A stretch of 64,000 nt of DNA from Pseudomonas viridiflava (GTDB lineage: Bacteria; Pseudomonadota; Gammaproteobacteria; Pseudomonadales; Pseudomonadaceae): assembly GCF_900590885.1 (NCBI RefSeq), contig NZ_UUON01000024.1:456581-520580 (forward strand). The letters are read 5' to 3'. The translations under genes were made by a program, and so were the position numbers. This document shows positions 42,601 through 50,335 of this stretch, one piece after another; within the stretch, counting starts at the first letter, position 1, and each line of letters begins with the position of its first letter. Below the pieces are notes generated by a model that searched no databases, was not told where the DNA came from, and was given only the letters and a program-made list of their open reading frames with translations.

Positions 42601-44831
42601 TGTTTGAAGCGGCTGTGCCGGGCCGCGTCGGCCTCGGCCAACCAGAGCGGCAACTGGTGTTTCGCGCTCGCGGCTTTGCGCACCAGTTCGACATGCGCGC
42701 GTGCCTGAGCCCGAGCGCTGCTGGCGGGCGCATTCAGGTGTTCATCCAACTCCACTGCGAGGAGCAGGCGGCTCAACTGAGCATCCTGGGTTTCACTGAA
42801 AATACGTGTAGGGCCGGCAAGCCCCTGCTCCTGGGCCAGGTAGCCCTTGAGCAGCCGCTTGAATGCCAACGCCAGCGGGTTGCCCTCAATGGGTTCATAC
42901 CGCACTGCCAGGGTTTGGCCTGCCACCTGCTCCGCCACCCCCGCGCGGTGTCGCCGCTCGACATAGCGCCACAATACCGAGCCATCGCGGCTGCCGAGGC
43001 TGGCCTGAATGCCACGCGATAGCGCCCCCAGCCGGGCAAACTCGACCACCCCGCCCTCCCGCCCGAACGCACACAGCACCACCGGCACGCGCCGTTCCGG
43101 TTCGCCCAGCGCGGCGGTGCGGGTGATCGCAAACAGGCTGTGCAAAGGGCGCATGGCACTGCCTTCGCCCCCCACCAGCACCGACAGCACGCAGGTTTCA
43201 CTGGCGCCGCGCTTGCTCGCCAGCGGCGTGTCCAATACCTCGACCAGCAGGTCCCGATGGGCTGCCGAGATCAGCTTGAGCCGGTGCTGCAACTGGGTTT
43301 CGCTGCGCAGCAGGTCGGTCCATCTGTAGATCAGCGCAGCCTGGCGGTTATGCTCACCTGTGGGGCGCGCATTCCAGAACGCCGTCTCGAACAGTTGCAG
43401 GGGCGCGCCCTGCAGCAGCCTGCGCAAGGTGTTTGCCTGGTCCTCGAGCTGGCCCTCAAGGGTGATGAAATCCTGCCAGCCTGGCGTGTCCGCACCCGGG
43501 TCCTGGGGGTCCAGCAGCGTCAGCAGGCCTTTTTCATAGCGTTTGACCTGTTGCAGCGCCGCTTGCACGGGCAGTTCCGGGGCGCAACTGGCGAACATTA
43601 TTTCCTGATGACGCCGCTGCTGATCCCACTCGTGCAGTTCATGACGAAGGCTCCCCAGGCGCGCCTTGCCTGCCCAGTGGTGCCTGGCGCGTTCGATATA
43701 AGCCAGAAAACGCGTGGGGTTCTCCACAGTGCGCGCGCTCCTGCCGGAATAGACCTGCGCAAGATTGATCGACACCGCGCAGGCCAACTCGTTGTCCCAT
43801 TGCCCCTCCAGCACCGCCAGCGCACTCTGCTCCAACGCATCGCCGCGCAGGGCGCAACCACGCCCCACCGCCCTGTTGGCGCCGACAGTCGCGACCTCGG
43901 GCCGGCACACCTCATGCCGACGGCGCAGCGGCAGGCACTGCCACAGGTCCTCGAACAAGGCGCCATTAATCAGCCCCGCAAGCCCACACTGCAACTGGTC
44001 GAAGGATGGGTATTCGTAGTAATTGCGCTGTGTACCCGGCAGGTAGATCACATGCGGCGCACCTGGCGGGTCACCCTCACGATAAAGATGCAGGGCGCCG
44101 GGCATCGGCATCAATCGCGGCCCCACACCCGGCCAGAACAACTTGCACACCCGCAGGCTGGCCCATTGCGCCCCGGCGTGCTGGCGGGCTTGCGCCGTCG
44201 GAGCGTCCACCAGCTCCTGAACCATTTCCATGCCCGCACTCGACAGCTCGCCCAATTGCCGCGCCACCAAGGCCTGGTCGGCGAACAGCTGCGCGTGCAA
44301 TTGCACCCAGCGCTCGGTGCGTGTCAGCCATCCCGCCGTCACCAGTGCTTGCCAATAGTCCCTGCGCGCCTGGGCAAGCCGCCCGAACAGATTGAGCGCA
44401 ATCACCCGCCGCAATGCCTCCAGCGGCGTGAACGGCAAGCGTTGAAAGGGGTCGCCCTTGAGGCTGACGGCCGTGAAATGATTGAGATTGATCGGCAACG
44501 ACGGCAGCACCAGCAACTGCAATGCGCGGTCGGTCAAGGTGTCGACTTGCTGTGCGACTGCCGGCGGCTTGGGTTCGGTAAAGAGCACGTCGTCCGGGTC
44601 CAGCTCGAAAGCCTTGCGCAGCTCGGCACGGATCACCCGCAGGATCCTGGGCGCCCTGGACATCAGGCGCGACCGATGGTGGGCCGCGTCGGCACAACGC
44701 AGGTCGGCGGCCGTGAGCCGATTGATCAAGAGGCTGGGCTGGGGGCTATTGTCGATCCGCTGCGCCAGCTGAATACGCATGGTCTGCAACGCATCGTCGT
44801 CAGACACATCGGGGTCGGTAGGTAAGGTCAC
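39636..44831 (-). CDS. giant dermonecrotic-toxin-like protein, catalytic domain unknown
   Basis: 1731 residues, no signal peptide. Residues about 225-310 and again about 915-1000 carry the toxin-like segment with a strand of the form VIYLPGTQRNYYEYPSF and RCVVYWPTASGTANL. A hydrophobic stretch at about 1155-1203 (MIVPFFDLGNQVYELLLAAR and AVGVAFGVIYLAVDLLLSF) could insert into a membrane. A small beta-rich region (RGLYVKNGERLLVDDTHHYP, near 1285) follows. The C-terminal 170 residues (from about 1560) form an alpha/beta-looking domain I do not recognise. Starts with GTG at 44831; the ribosome site is weak and ATG 17 codons later is possible. Probably a secreted effector or polymorphic toxin. 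Confidence 0.75.
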   Translation of the reverse strand: MTLPTDPDVSDDDALQTMRIQLAQRIDNSPQPSLLINRLTAADLRCADAAHHRSRLMSRAPRILRVIRAELRKAFELDPDDVLFTEPKPPAVAQQVDTLTDRALQLLVLPSLPINLNHFTAVSLKGDPFQRLPFTPLEALRRVIALNLFGRLAQARRDYWQALVTAGWLTRTERWVQLHAQLFADQALVARQLGELSSAGMEMVQELVDAPTAQARQHAGAQWASLRVCKLFWPGVGPRLMPMPGALHLYREGDPPGAPHVIYLPGTQRNYYEYPSFDQLQCGLAGLINGALFEDLWQCLPLRRRHEVCRPEVATVGANRAVGRGCALRGDALEQSALAVLEGQWDNELACAVSINLAQVYSGRSARTVENPTRFLAYIERARHHWAGKARLGSLRHELHEWDQQRRHQEIMFASCAPELPVQAALQQVKRYEKGLLTLLDPQDPGADTPGWQDFITLEGQLEDQANTLRRLLQGAPLQLFETAFWNARPTGEHNRQAALIYRWTDLLRSETQLQHRLKLISAAHRDLLVEVLDTPLASKRGASETCVLSVLVGGEGSAMRPLHSLFAITRTAALGEPERRVPVVLCAFGREGGVVEFARLGALSRGIQASLGSRDGSVLWRYVERRHRAGVAEQVAGQTLAVRYEPIEGNPLALAFKRLLKGYLAQEQGLAGPTRIFSETQDAQLSRLLLAVELDEHLNAPASSARAQARAHVELVRKAASAKHQLPLWLAEADAARHSRFKHLQGRNLGSVFAFEEHLKQRLPDLHSYARRVLVARLREDGLELDIDTPFIELPDRVDGRFCGWESVCVVGERGEILTPSPARTCLSLLQMALQNLDPQMTPTWWRFKYARYLIPAWQPQLTPDYLISMVSSLDIGAGYEALIDGVFYPPARADDARVPQLLRRALQAGAEADLYSAVQQGLSADGQRLFSKAMAGLHEQTHQVQLLVVHLVGHTLQHDRYIAGVLVFHDLLSQRCVVYWPTASGTANLSEHASLQLAREHVNRNWALPGTVKALARHVAPGWAFEAITHHPGEARSEPRFNAFSLLPGYALVQGLWRDVAFVRSFAIKHLVPTALVDSIEQQIHEQVAHDALNWLALVPTSHDDAMALLYQARVLGLQHYAQAGSTSGKSLEKYREQRLEEERSTRRREILSMIVPFFDLGNQVYELLLAARRYHRYGDPRDAVGVAFGVIYLAVDLLLSFAPGPKLKAPALPRPRVGSMARGLNRIHHATVAQVGRVSLLAPSPSPVARLTPLERFKVQGLPQDAVALKGPGERGLYVKNGERLLVDDTHHYPVYRRGDEGFFRLKNKEAPGTDELVLTIHEPRDWQLGADAPVAGPSSRAIQPAPLQPAGGQPLVERAATRSRIVQSSVQGTHWFNWRTRVPENHASGPSAAGIFHVHQEPPGFPYDVICVGLRYDTPRLSGAGYYRLLHQGDHVPVGDVVFIAPDRPLVSKAQVDIARWTTTDLHEQPIPASRTASGAWQLHAPLFDGPLEPLVGRAFPGMTRKSREFAVARLIELSDSSRAVTASHLLNLRATLDRWLTPDPVRLGQTDDLLAMLRPTERDIHSIYIGFEGKAPGFTRVDFSLPVALDPRLRSGGASVSAERNTALRGAIRTVLEQQGFTVQDRPMQRGRKATREWVVTHPHSNTLYYMVYQWVGRGTVQLQKRLTDNWLNAGFQSDRTSALSTQIRRAMDEQRLVPIAAGIQWPIQGTVPPSVYFARVNRVSP

Positions 44832-44915
44832 GGCGGTATCTTCGTCGAGGAAAACACCTAGCCTATGCAGCGCACACCCTCACCAGGCACTAGATAATTG
44901 AACGGCGCGCCAGGC

Positions 44916-44942
44916 AAAAAAAAGCCCGCAGTGTGAGCGGGC
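44916..44942 (-). terminator. intrinsic terminator of uraH
   Basis: GCCCGC and GCGGGC arms around a seven-base loop, with eight A on the left, read as T-run on the minus strand. Confidence 0.88.
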
Positions 44943-44987
44943 GAAAAACCAACGAAGAGCCTTGGGGGCATGAAGCGAGGTGACGAC

Positions 44988-45341
44988 TCAGCTACCGCGA
45001 TAGGTGGAGTAGCTGTAAGGCGAAATCAGCAGCGGCACATGGTAGTGGTCCTGCTCGGCGCTGATGCCGAAGCGCAATACCACCACATCCAGAAAAGCCG
45101 GCTCGGGCAGTTGCACGCCCCGGGCCCGGTAGTAGTCGCCGGCACTGAACTGCAGCTGGTAGACGCCGCTGCGGTAATCATCGCCTTGCAGCAGCGGCGC
45201 GTCGCAGCGGCCGTCGCTGTTGGTCACGGCCGTGGCGACCAGCTCCAGCTGCGCGCCGTCGACGCGGTACAGCTCAACCTGGATGGCGCTGCCGGGGCAG
45301 CCGTGGGCGGCGTCCAGTACGTGTGTGGTCAGTCGTCCCAT
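44988..45341 (-). CDS. uraH: 5-hydroxyisourate hydrolase
   Basis: 117 residues from the ATG at 45341 (MGRLTTHVLDAAHGCPGSAI), with AGGGAG upstream. Transthyretin-like enzyme that hydrolyses 5-hydroxyisourate to OHCU. The family signature C-terminal tetrapeptide YRGS is present, along with HYHVPLLISPYSYST. It is divergent from the puuE operon, with GntR-type palindromes in the shared 380-base intergenic region. Confidence 0.95.
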   Translation of the reverse strand: MGRLTTHVLDAAHGCPGSAIQVELYRVDGAQLELVATAVTNSDGRCDAPLLQGDDYRSGVYQLQFSAGDYYRARGVQLPEPAFLDVVVLRFGISAEQDHYHVPLLISPYSYSTYRGS

Positions 45342-45436
45342 GGGGCGGGGCTCCCTAGCGTGAATTGAAAGTGGCCGCACCTTTACGGGGCATGAAAAAG
45401 TCGGCGATGGGCTGATTAAGACACTTTTAATAAAAA

Positions 45437-45446
45437 TTGTACACAA
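45437..45446. promoter_or_regulatory. GntR/FadR-type operator TTGTACACAA upstream of uraH
   Basis: Palindromic except for the central base pair (ATTGT-AC-ACAAT), about 95 bases before the uraH start. One of three copies of the motif in the window. The rest of the 45342-45721 gap shows no gene. Confidence 0.6.
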
Positions 45447-45631
45447 TAAAAATCACAAAGCTTTGCCTGCCTCTTTCAGCATGGGCCCTGATGCTGATAA
45501 CTCGGCAGGCCTTGCTTTTAAAAGACCTTTTATCCATTTACTGACCAACTGGGCAAGTTTCTTGCAGTGCTAAGCTGTAGCAACCGCCTGGAAAAAATGC
45601 AGAAATACAGGCTTACAAAGTGACTATCAAG

Positions 45632-45641
45632 TTGTATACAA
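45632..45641. promoter_or_regulatory. GntR/FadR-type operator TTGTATACAA upstream of puuE
   Basis: Perfect palindrome, identical to the site before the purine permease gene, 80 bases before the puuE start codon. Confidence 0.65.
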
Positions 45642-45721
45642 TCAGCCCATCGCTGTGACGCCACCCAGTCTTTGCGCTGGCCGCCACACACTTGCTACCA
45701 CGCACAAGAAGGAAGACTGCA

Positions 45722-46648
45722 GTGAGCGCTGACTACCCACGCGACCTGATCGGTTACGGCAGTAACCCTCCTCACCCCCATTGGCCAGGCAAGGCACGTA
45801 TCGCCTTGTCATTCGTACTCAACTACGAAGAAGGCGGCGAACGCAATATCCTGCATGGCGACAAAGAGTCCGAAGCCTTTCTCTCGGAAATGGTCTCGGC
45901 CCAGCCGCTGCAAGGCGCGCGCAACATGAGCATGGAATCGCTGTACGAATACGGCAGCCGTGCCGGTGTGTGGCGCATCCTCAAGCTGTTCAAGGAATTC
46001 GATATTCCGCTGACCATCTTCGCCGTGGCCATGGCCGCCCAGCGCCACCCGGATGTGATCCGTGCGATGGTCGAGGCCGGCCATGAGATCTGCAGCCACG
46101 GCTACCGCTGGATCGACTACCAGTACATGGACGAGGCCCAGGAACGCGAGCACATGCTCGAAGCCATCCGCATCCTCACCGAACTCACCGGCGAACGCCC
46201 ACTGGGCTGGTACACCGGCCGCACCGGTCCCAACACCCGGCGGCTGGTAATGGAGGAAGGCGGTTTCCTCTACGACTGCGACACCTACGACGACGACCTG
46301 CCCTACTGGGAACCCAACAACCCCACCGGCAAGCCGCACCTGGTGATCCCCTACACCCTGGACACCAATGACATGCGCTTCACCCAGGTGCAGGGTTTCA
46401 ACAAGGGCGACGACTTTTTCGAATACCTCAAGGACGCGTTCGACGTGCTGTATGCCGAAGGCGCCGACGCACCGAAGATGCTCTCCATCGGCCTGCACTG
46501 CCGCCTGATCGGCCGCCCTGCCCGCCTCGCGGCCTTGAAGCGCTTTATCGAATACGCCAAAGGTCACGAGCAGGTGTGGTTCACCCGCCGCGTGGACATT
46601 GCCCGCCACTGGCACGAAACCCACCCCTTCAAGGGAGCAGCGAAATGA
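45722..46648 (+). CDS. puuE: allantoinase PuuE (polysaccharide deacetylase family)
   Basis: 308 residues. Hydrolyses allantoin to allantoate; metal-independent family related to polysaccharide deacetylases. Motifs visible are IALSFVLNYEEGGERNILHG near residue 25, GHEICSHGYRWIDYQYMDEA near 120 and LSIGLHCRLIGRPARLAAL near 260. The GTG at 45722 is preferred because AAGGAAG lies just upstream; an in-frame ATG ten codons earlier is inside the leader. First gene of the urate operon; its stop overlaps the uraD start. Confidence 0.95.
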   Translation: MSADYPRDLIGYGSNPPHPHWPGKARIALSFVLNYEEGGERNILHGDKESEAFLSEMVSAQPLQGARNMSMESLYEYGSRAGVWRILKLFKEFDIPLTIFAVAMAAQRHPDVIRAMVEAGHEICSHGYRWIDYQYMDEAQEREHMLEAIRILTELTGERPLGWYTGRTGPNTRRLVMEEGGFLYDCDTYDDDLPYWEPNNPTGKPHLVIPYTLDTNDMRFTQVQGFNKGDDFFEYLKDAFDVLYAEGADAPKMLSIGLHCRLIGRPARLAALKRFIEYAKGHEQVWFTRRVDIARHWHETHPFKGAAK

Positions 46649-47160
46649 CTGCGTTCCAAACCCTGAAGCCGTCGACCCTGAGCCGCGACGAATTCGTCGC
46701 CGCCTTCGCCGACATCTACGAACATTCGCCATGGGTGGCCGAAAAGGCCTTCGACCTGGGCCAGGACGCGTCGATCGATCAGATCGAAACCCTGCACCAG
46801 CGCATGAGCGACATCCTGTTGAGCGCTGATCATCAAAGCCAACTGGCCCTGATCAACGCCCACCCGGACCTGGCAGGCCGTGCGGCCGTCCAGGGCCAAC
46901 TGACCCAAGCCAGCACCGATGAGCAAGCTGGCGCGGGGATTCACCAATGCACGAGTGAGGAGTTCTCGCGCTTCACCGAGCTGAACGATGCCTATAAGGC
47001 CAAGTTCAAGTTTCCCTTCATCATGGCGGTAAAAGGCAGCAACCGGCATCAGATCCTCGCCGCGTTTGAAACGCGTATTCACAACTCGGTAGACGCCGAG
47101 TTCAAATGCGCGTTGGACGAGATCAATAAAATTGCGTTGTTCCGATTACTGACTCTTTAA
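46645..47160 (+). CDS. uraD: OHCU decarboxylase
   Basis: 171 residues. Decarboxylates 2-oxo-4-hydroxy-4-carboxy-5-ureidoimidazoline to S-allantoin. Active-site stretches AFADIYEHSPWVAEKAFDLG and LINAHPDLAGRA (catalytic His) are present. The ATG overlaps the puuE TGA as ATGA. Confidence 0.95.
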   Translation: MTAFQTLKPSTLSRDEFVAAFADIYEHSPWVAEKAFDLGQDASIDQIETLHQRMSDILLSADHQSQLALINAHPDLAGRAAVQGQLTQASTDEQAGAGIHQCTSEEFSRFTELNDAYKAKFKFPFIMAVKGSNRHQILAAFETRIHNSVDAEFKCALDEINKIALFRLLTL

Positions 47161-47239
47161 GCAAACCTGGCCCGAGCGCTCATGACGCCCAGGGCCTGGC
47201 GAGCATCCCAAGCCACTTACTTTAAGGCAGACAAGAAGA

Positions 47240-48235
47240 ATGAAAGCTTACGCCGTACCTTTCGAGAAGTTCGTCAACCTGGCCGACGCGCGTCTGGGCA
47301 CCAAGATCCTTTCGGTGACCGATGACTGGTTCGCTGACGCCAACCGCCTGTTCCAGCCGACCCCGGCCGTGTGGAAGGAGGGCGTTTTCGATGACAACGG
47401 CAAGTGGATGGACGGCTGGGAGTCGCGCCGCAAGCGCTTCGAAGGCTACGACAGCGCGGTGATCCGCCTGGGCGTACCCGGCTCAATCAAGGGCGTGGAC
47501 ATCGACACTTCATTCTTCACCGGCAACTTCCCGCCGTCGGCCTCCCTGGAAGCCTGCTTCCTGGCCTCCGGCGACCCTGATGAAAACACCCAGTGGGTGG
47601 AAGTGCTGTCGGCCGTCGAGCTGCAAGGCAACAGCCACCACTACCACGAGATCAGCAACGACCAGGCGTACAGCCACCTGCGTTTCAACATCTACCCGGA
47701 TGGCGGCGTAGCCCGTCTGCGTGTGTACGGCGTGCCGTTCCGCGACTGGTCCTCGGTAGGCGACAACGAACAAGTCGACCTGGCGTCGGCCCTCAACGGT
47801 GGCCGCGCGCTGGCCTGCTCCGATGAACACTTCGGCCGCATGAGCAACATCCTCAACCCGGGCCGTGGCATCAACATGGGCGACGGCTGGGAAACCGCAC
47901 GTCGTCGTACGCCAGGCAATGACTGGGTGATCGTCGCCCTCGGCCACCCGGGCGAGATCGAAAAAATCATCGTCGACACCCTGCACTTCAAGGGCAACTA
48001 CCCGGACACCTGCTCGATCCAGGGCGCGTTCGTCAAGGGCGGCACCGACAGCCAGATCGAAACCCAATCGCTGTTCTGGCGCGAACTGCTGCCGGCGCAG
48101 AAGCTGGAAATGCACGCCGAACACAGTTTCGCCGAGCAGATCAAGGCACTGGGGCCGATCACCCACATCCGCCTTAACGTGTTCCCGGATGGTGGTGTGA
48201 GCCGCCTGCGTGTCCTGGGCAAGGTCGCAAAATAA
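47240..48235 (+). CDS. alc: allantoicase
   Basis: 331 residues. Splits allantoate to ureidoglycolate and urea. It consists of two similar beta-sandwich halves: [20 protein letters not shown] / [18 protein letters not shown] in the first and [20 protein letters not shown] / [19 protein letters not shown] in the second. Lies 79 bases after uraD in the same operon. Confidence 0.96.
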   Translation: MKAYAVPFEKFVNLADARLGTKILSVTDDWFADANRLFQPTPAVWKEGVFDDNGKWMDGWESRRKRFEGYDSAVIRLGVPGSIKGVDIDTSFFTGNFPPSASLEACFLASGDPDENTQWVEVLSAVELQGNSHHYHEISNDQAYSHLRFNIYPDGGVARLRVYGVPFRDWSSVGDNEQVDLASALNGGRALACSDEHFGRMSNILNPGRGINMGDGWETARRRTPGNDWVIVALGHPGEIEKIIVDTLHFKGNYPDTCSIQGAFVKGGTDSQIETQSLFWRELLPAQKLEMHAEHSFAEQIKALGPITHIRLNVFPDGGVSRLRVLGKVAK

Positions 48236-48247
48236 GGGTGCGCCCAA

Positions 48248-48318
48248 TCGCGGGCAAGCCCGACTCCCACAGGGGTACGCGGTCAAATGTGGGAGCCGGG
48301 CTTGCCCGCGACAGCGGT
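48248..48318. repeat. REPIN of the GCGGGCAAGCCCG class
   Basis: TCGCGGGCAAGCCCG-ACTCCCACA and the inverted TGTGGGAG-CCGGGCTTGCCC, a different REP class from the GGGGGCTTGCCCCC units elsewhere. It sits inside the urate operon between alc and allA. Confidence 0.85.
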
Positions 48319-48359
48319 AGACCAGACAACATCAAATTCGAAAACTTAAGAAGACAGCC

Positions 48360-48863
48360 ATGCGCACACTGATGATCGAACCCCTGACCAAAGAAGCCTT
48401 CGCCCCTTTCGGAGACGTTATCGAAACCGATGGCAGCGATCACTTCATGATCAACAACGGGTCGACCATGCGCTTTCACAAGCTGGCAACGGTAGAAACC
48501 GCAGAGCCTGAAGACAACGCGATCATCAGCATTTTCCGCGCCGACGCGCAGGACATGCCGCTGACCGTGTGCATGCTGGAGAGACACCCGCTGGGCAGCC
48601 AGGCTTTCATTCCGCTGCTCGGCAACCCCTTTCTGATCGTGGTCGCGCCACTTGGCGATGCACCTGTATCAGGCTTGGTCCGCGCCTTCGTTACCAACGG
48701 CAGGCAGGGCATTAATTACCATCGCGGCGTCTGGCACCACCCGGTGCTGACGATCGAAAAGCGGGATGACTTCCTGGTGGTTGATCGCAGTGGCACAGGC
48801 AATAACTGCGATGAGCATTTTTTTGAAGAGGATGAGCGGTTGATCCTCGCCCCCCACCAATAA
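48360..48863 (+). CDS. allA: ureidoglycolate lyase
   Basis: 167 residues, cupin-like. Releases glyoxylate and urea from ureidoglycolate. Typical segments are MIEPLTKEAFAPFGDVIETD at the start, LERHPLGSQAFIPLLGNPFL near 75 and INYHRGVWHHPVL near 120. It completes the route from urate to glyoxylate. Confidence 0.94.
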   Translation: MRTLMIEPLTKEAFAPFGDVIETDGSDHFMINNGSTMRFHKLATVETAEPEDNAIISIFRADAQDMPLTVCMLERHPLGSQAFIPLLGNPFLIVVAPLGDAPVSGLVRAFVTNGRQGINYHRGVWHHPVLTIEKRDDFLVVDRSGTGNNCDEHFFEEDERLILAPHQ

Positions 48864-48914
48864 GAGAAGGCTTGATCACCCGACAACAAGGGTGACAGGC
48901 GAGAGGTAAGGACT

Positions 48915-50201
48915 GTGGAAGCACATCTGTTGGAATGGCTGAACCTTAGCGTGCGCTGGGTTCACATGATCACTGGCGTCGCGTGGATCGGCGCTTCCTT
49001 CTATTTTGTCTGGCTGGAAAACAACCTCAATCGCGTCAACCCCAAGAGCGGCCTGGCCGGTGACTTGTGGGCGATCCACGGTGGCGGTATCTACCACCTG
49101 GAAAAATACAAACTGGCCCCACCGACCATGCCGGACAACCTGCACTGGTTCAAATGGGAAGCCTATTTCACCTGGATGTCGGGCGTCGCGCTGCTGTGCG
49201 TGGTGTTCTACCTCAACCCGACGCTGTACCTGCTGGCCCCCGGCAGCACACTCAGCGGCACCGAAGGCGTGTTGCTGGGCATCGGCTCACTGTTCGCCGG
49301 CTGGTTCATCTACTCCTTCCTCTGCGACTCGGCCCTGGGCAAACGCCCTGCCCTGCTCGGCTTCATCCTGTTCGTGTTGTTGATTGCGGCAGCCTACGGA
49401 TTCAGCAAGGTGTTCAGCGGCCGTGGCGCCTACTTGCACGTGGGTGCGGTGATCGGCACCATCATGGTCGGCAACGTGTTCCGCATCATCATGCCCGCGC
49501 AGCGTGCGCTGGTAGCGGCCATCGCCGAGAACCGCACGCCCGACCCGGCACTGCCGGCCAAGGGCCTGCTGCGTTCACGTCACAACAACTACTTCACCTT
49601 GCCGGTGCTGTTCATCATGATCAGCAACCACTTCCCGAGCACCTACGGCAGCCAATACAACTGGCTGATCCTGGCAGGTATCGCGGTGGCGGCGGTGTTG
49701 GTGCGGCACTACTTCAACACCCGCCACAACAGCCAGAAGTACGCGTGGACCTTGCCGGTAGGCGCCTTGGCGATGATCAGCCTGGCGTACGTGACCGGGC
49801 CAAAACCCGCCGAGCCGATCGCCAAGACACCGGCGGCCATCGAGTACCAGCCGTTGCCGGAAACCGCGCTGGGCGGCGGCTTGAAACCCGCAGCCCCGGC
49901 CGCACCGGCAGAACCTGCTGCAGCACCGGCCCAGGCGACGATTGATTTCGACAAGGTGCATGGCGTGATCCAGGAACGCTGCGCCGTGTGCCACTCGGCC
50001 AAGCCCACCAGCCCGCTGTTCAGCACCGCCCCGGCGGGGGTGATGTTCGACACCCCGGCGCAGATCCAGCAGCAGGCCGCGCGCATTCAGGCGCAGGCCG
50101 TGGCGAGCCAGATCATGCCGCTGGGCAACATTACCCAGATGACCCAGCAGGAGCGGGATTTGATTGGCACCTGGATCAATCAGGGGGCGCGTACCAATTA
50201 A
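48915..50201 (+). CDS. puuD: urate hydroxylase PuuD with C-terminal cytochrome c domain
   Basis: 428 residues. N-terminal membrane part (about eight helices, 1-300; ITGVAWIGASFYFVWLENNL) oxidises urate to 5-hydroxyisourate. A proline/alanine-rich linker (about 305-340) leads to a cytochrome c domain with the haem motif CAVCHSAKPTSPLF near 356 and a later Met (SQIMPLGNITQM) as candidate axial ligand. Electrons would pass to the respiratory chain, so no peroxide is made. The GTG start at 48915 follows GAGGTAAGGA. Confidence 0.94.
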   Translation: MEAHLLEWLNLSVRWVHMITGVAWIGASFYFVWLENNLNRVNPKSGLAGDLWAIHGGGIYHLEKYKLAPPTMPDNLHWFKWEAYFTWMSGVALLCVVFYLNPTLYLLAPGSTLSGTEGVLLGIGSLFAGWFIYSFLCDSALGKRPALLGFILFVLLIAAAYGFSKVFSGRGAYLHVGAVIGTIMVGNVFRIIMPAQRALVAAIAENRTPDPALPAKGLLRSRHNNYFTLPVLFIMISNHFPSTYGSQYNWLILAGIAVAAVLVRHYFNTRHNSQKYAWTLPVGALAMISLAYVTGPKPAEPIAKTPAAIEYQPLPETALGGGLKPAAPAAPAEPAAAPAQATIDFDKVHGVIQERCAVCHSAKPTSPLFSTAPAGVMFDTPAQIQQQAARIQAQAVASQIMPLGNITQMTQQERDLIGTWINQGARTN

Positions 50202-50220
50202 CTGATTCACAGAGATCCAA

Positions 50221-50248
50221 TGTGGGAGGGGGCTTGCCCCCTCCCACA
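50221..50248. repeat. single palindromic REP element after puuD
   Basis: TGTGGGAGGGGG-CTTG-CCCCCTCCCACA hairpin, 20 bases after the puuD stop; may separate puuD from permease transcription. Confidence 0.85.
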
Positions 50249-50335
50249 TGTGGACCTGCAGTGTTTTGAAGATCGAGTTACACCCGGCAATTGAATGCCA
50301 AACAACACAACAATAAAAAAGATTCGAGGTGTTGC

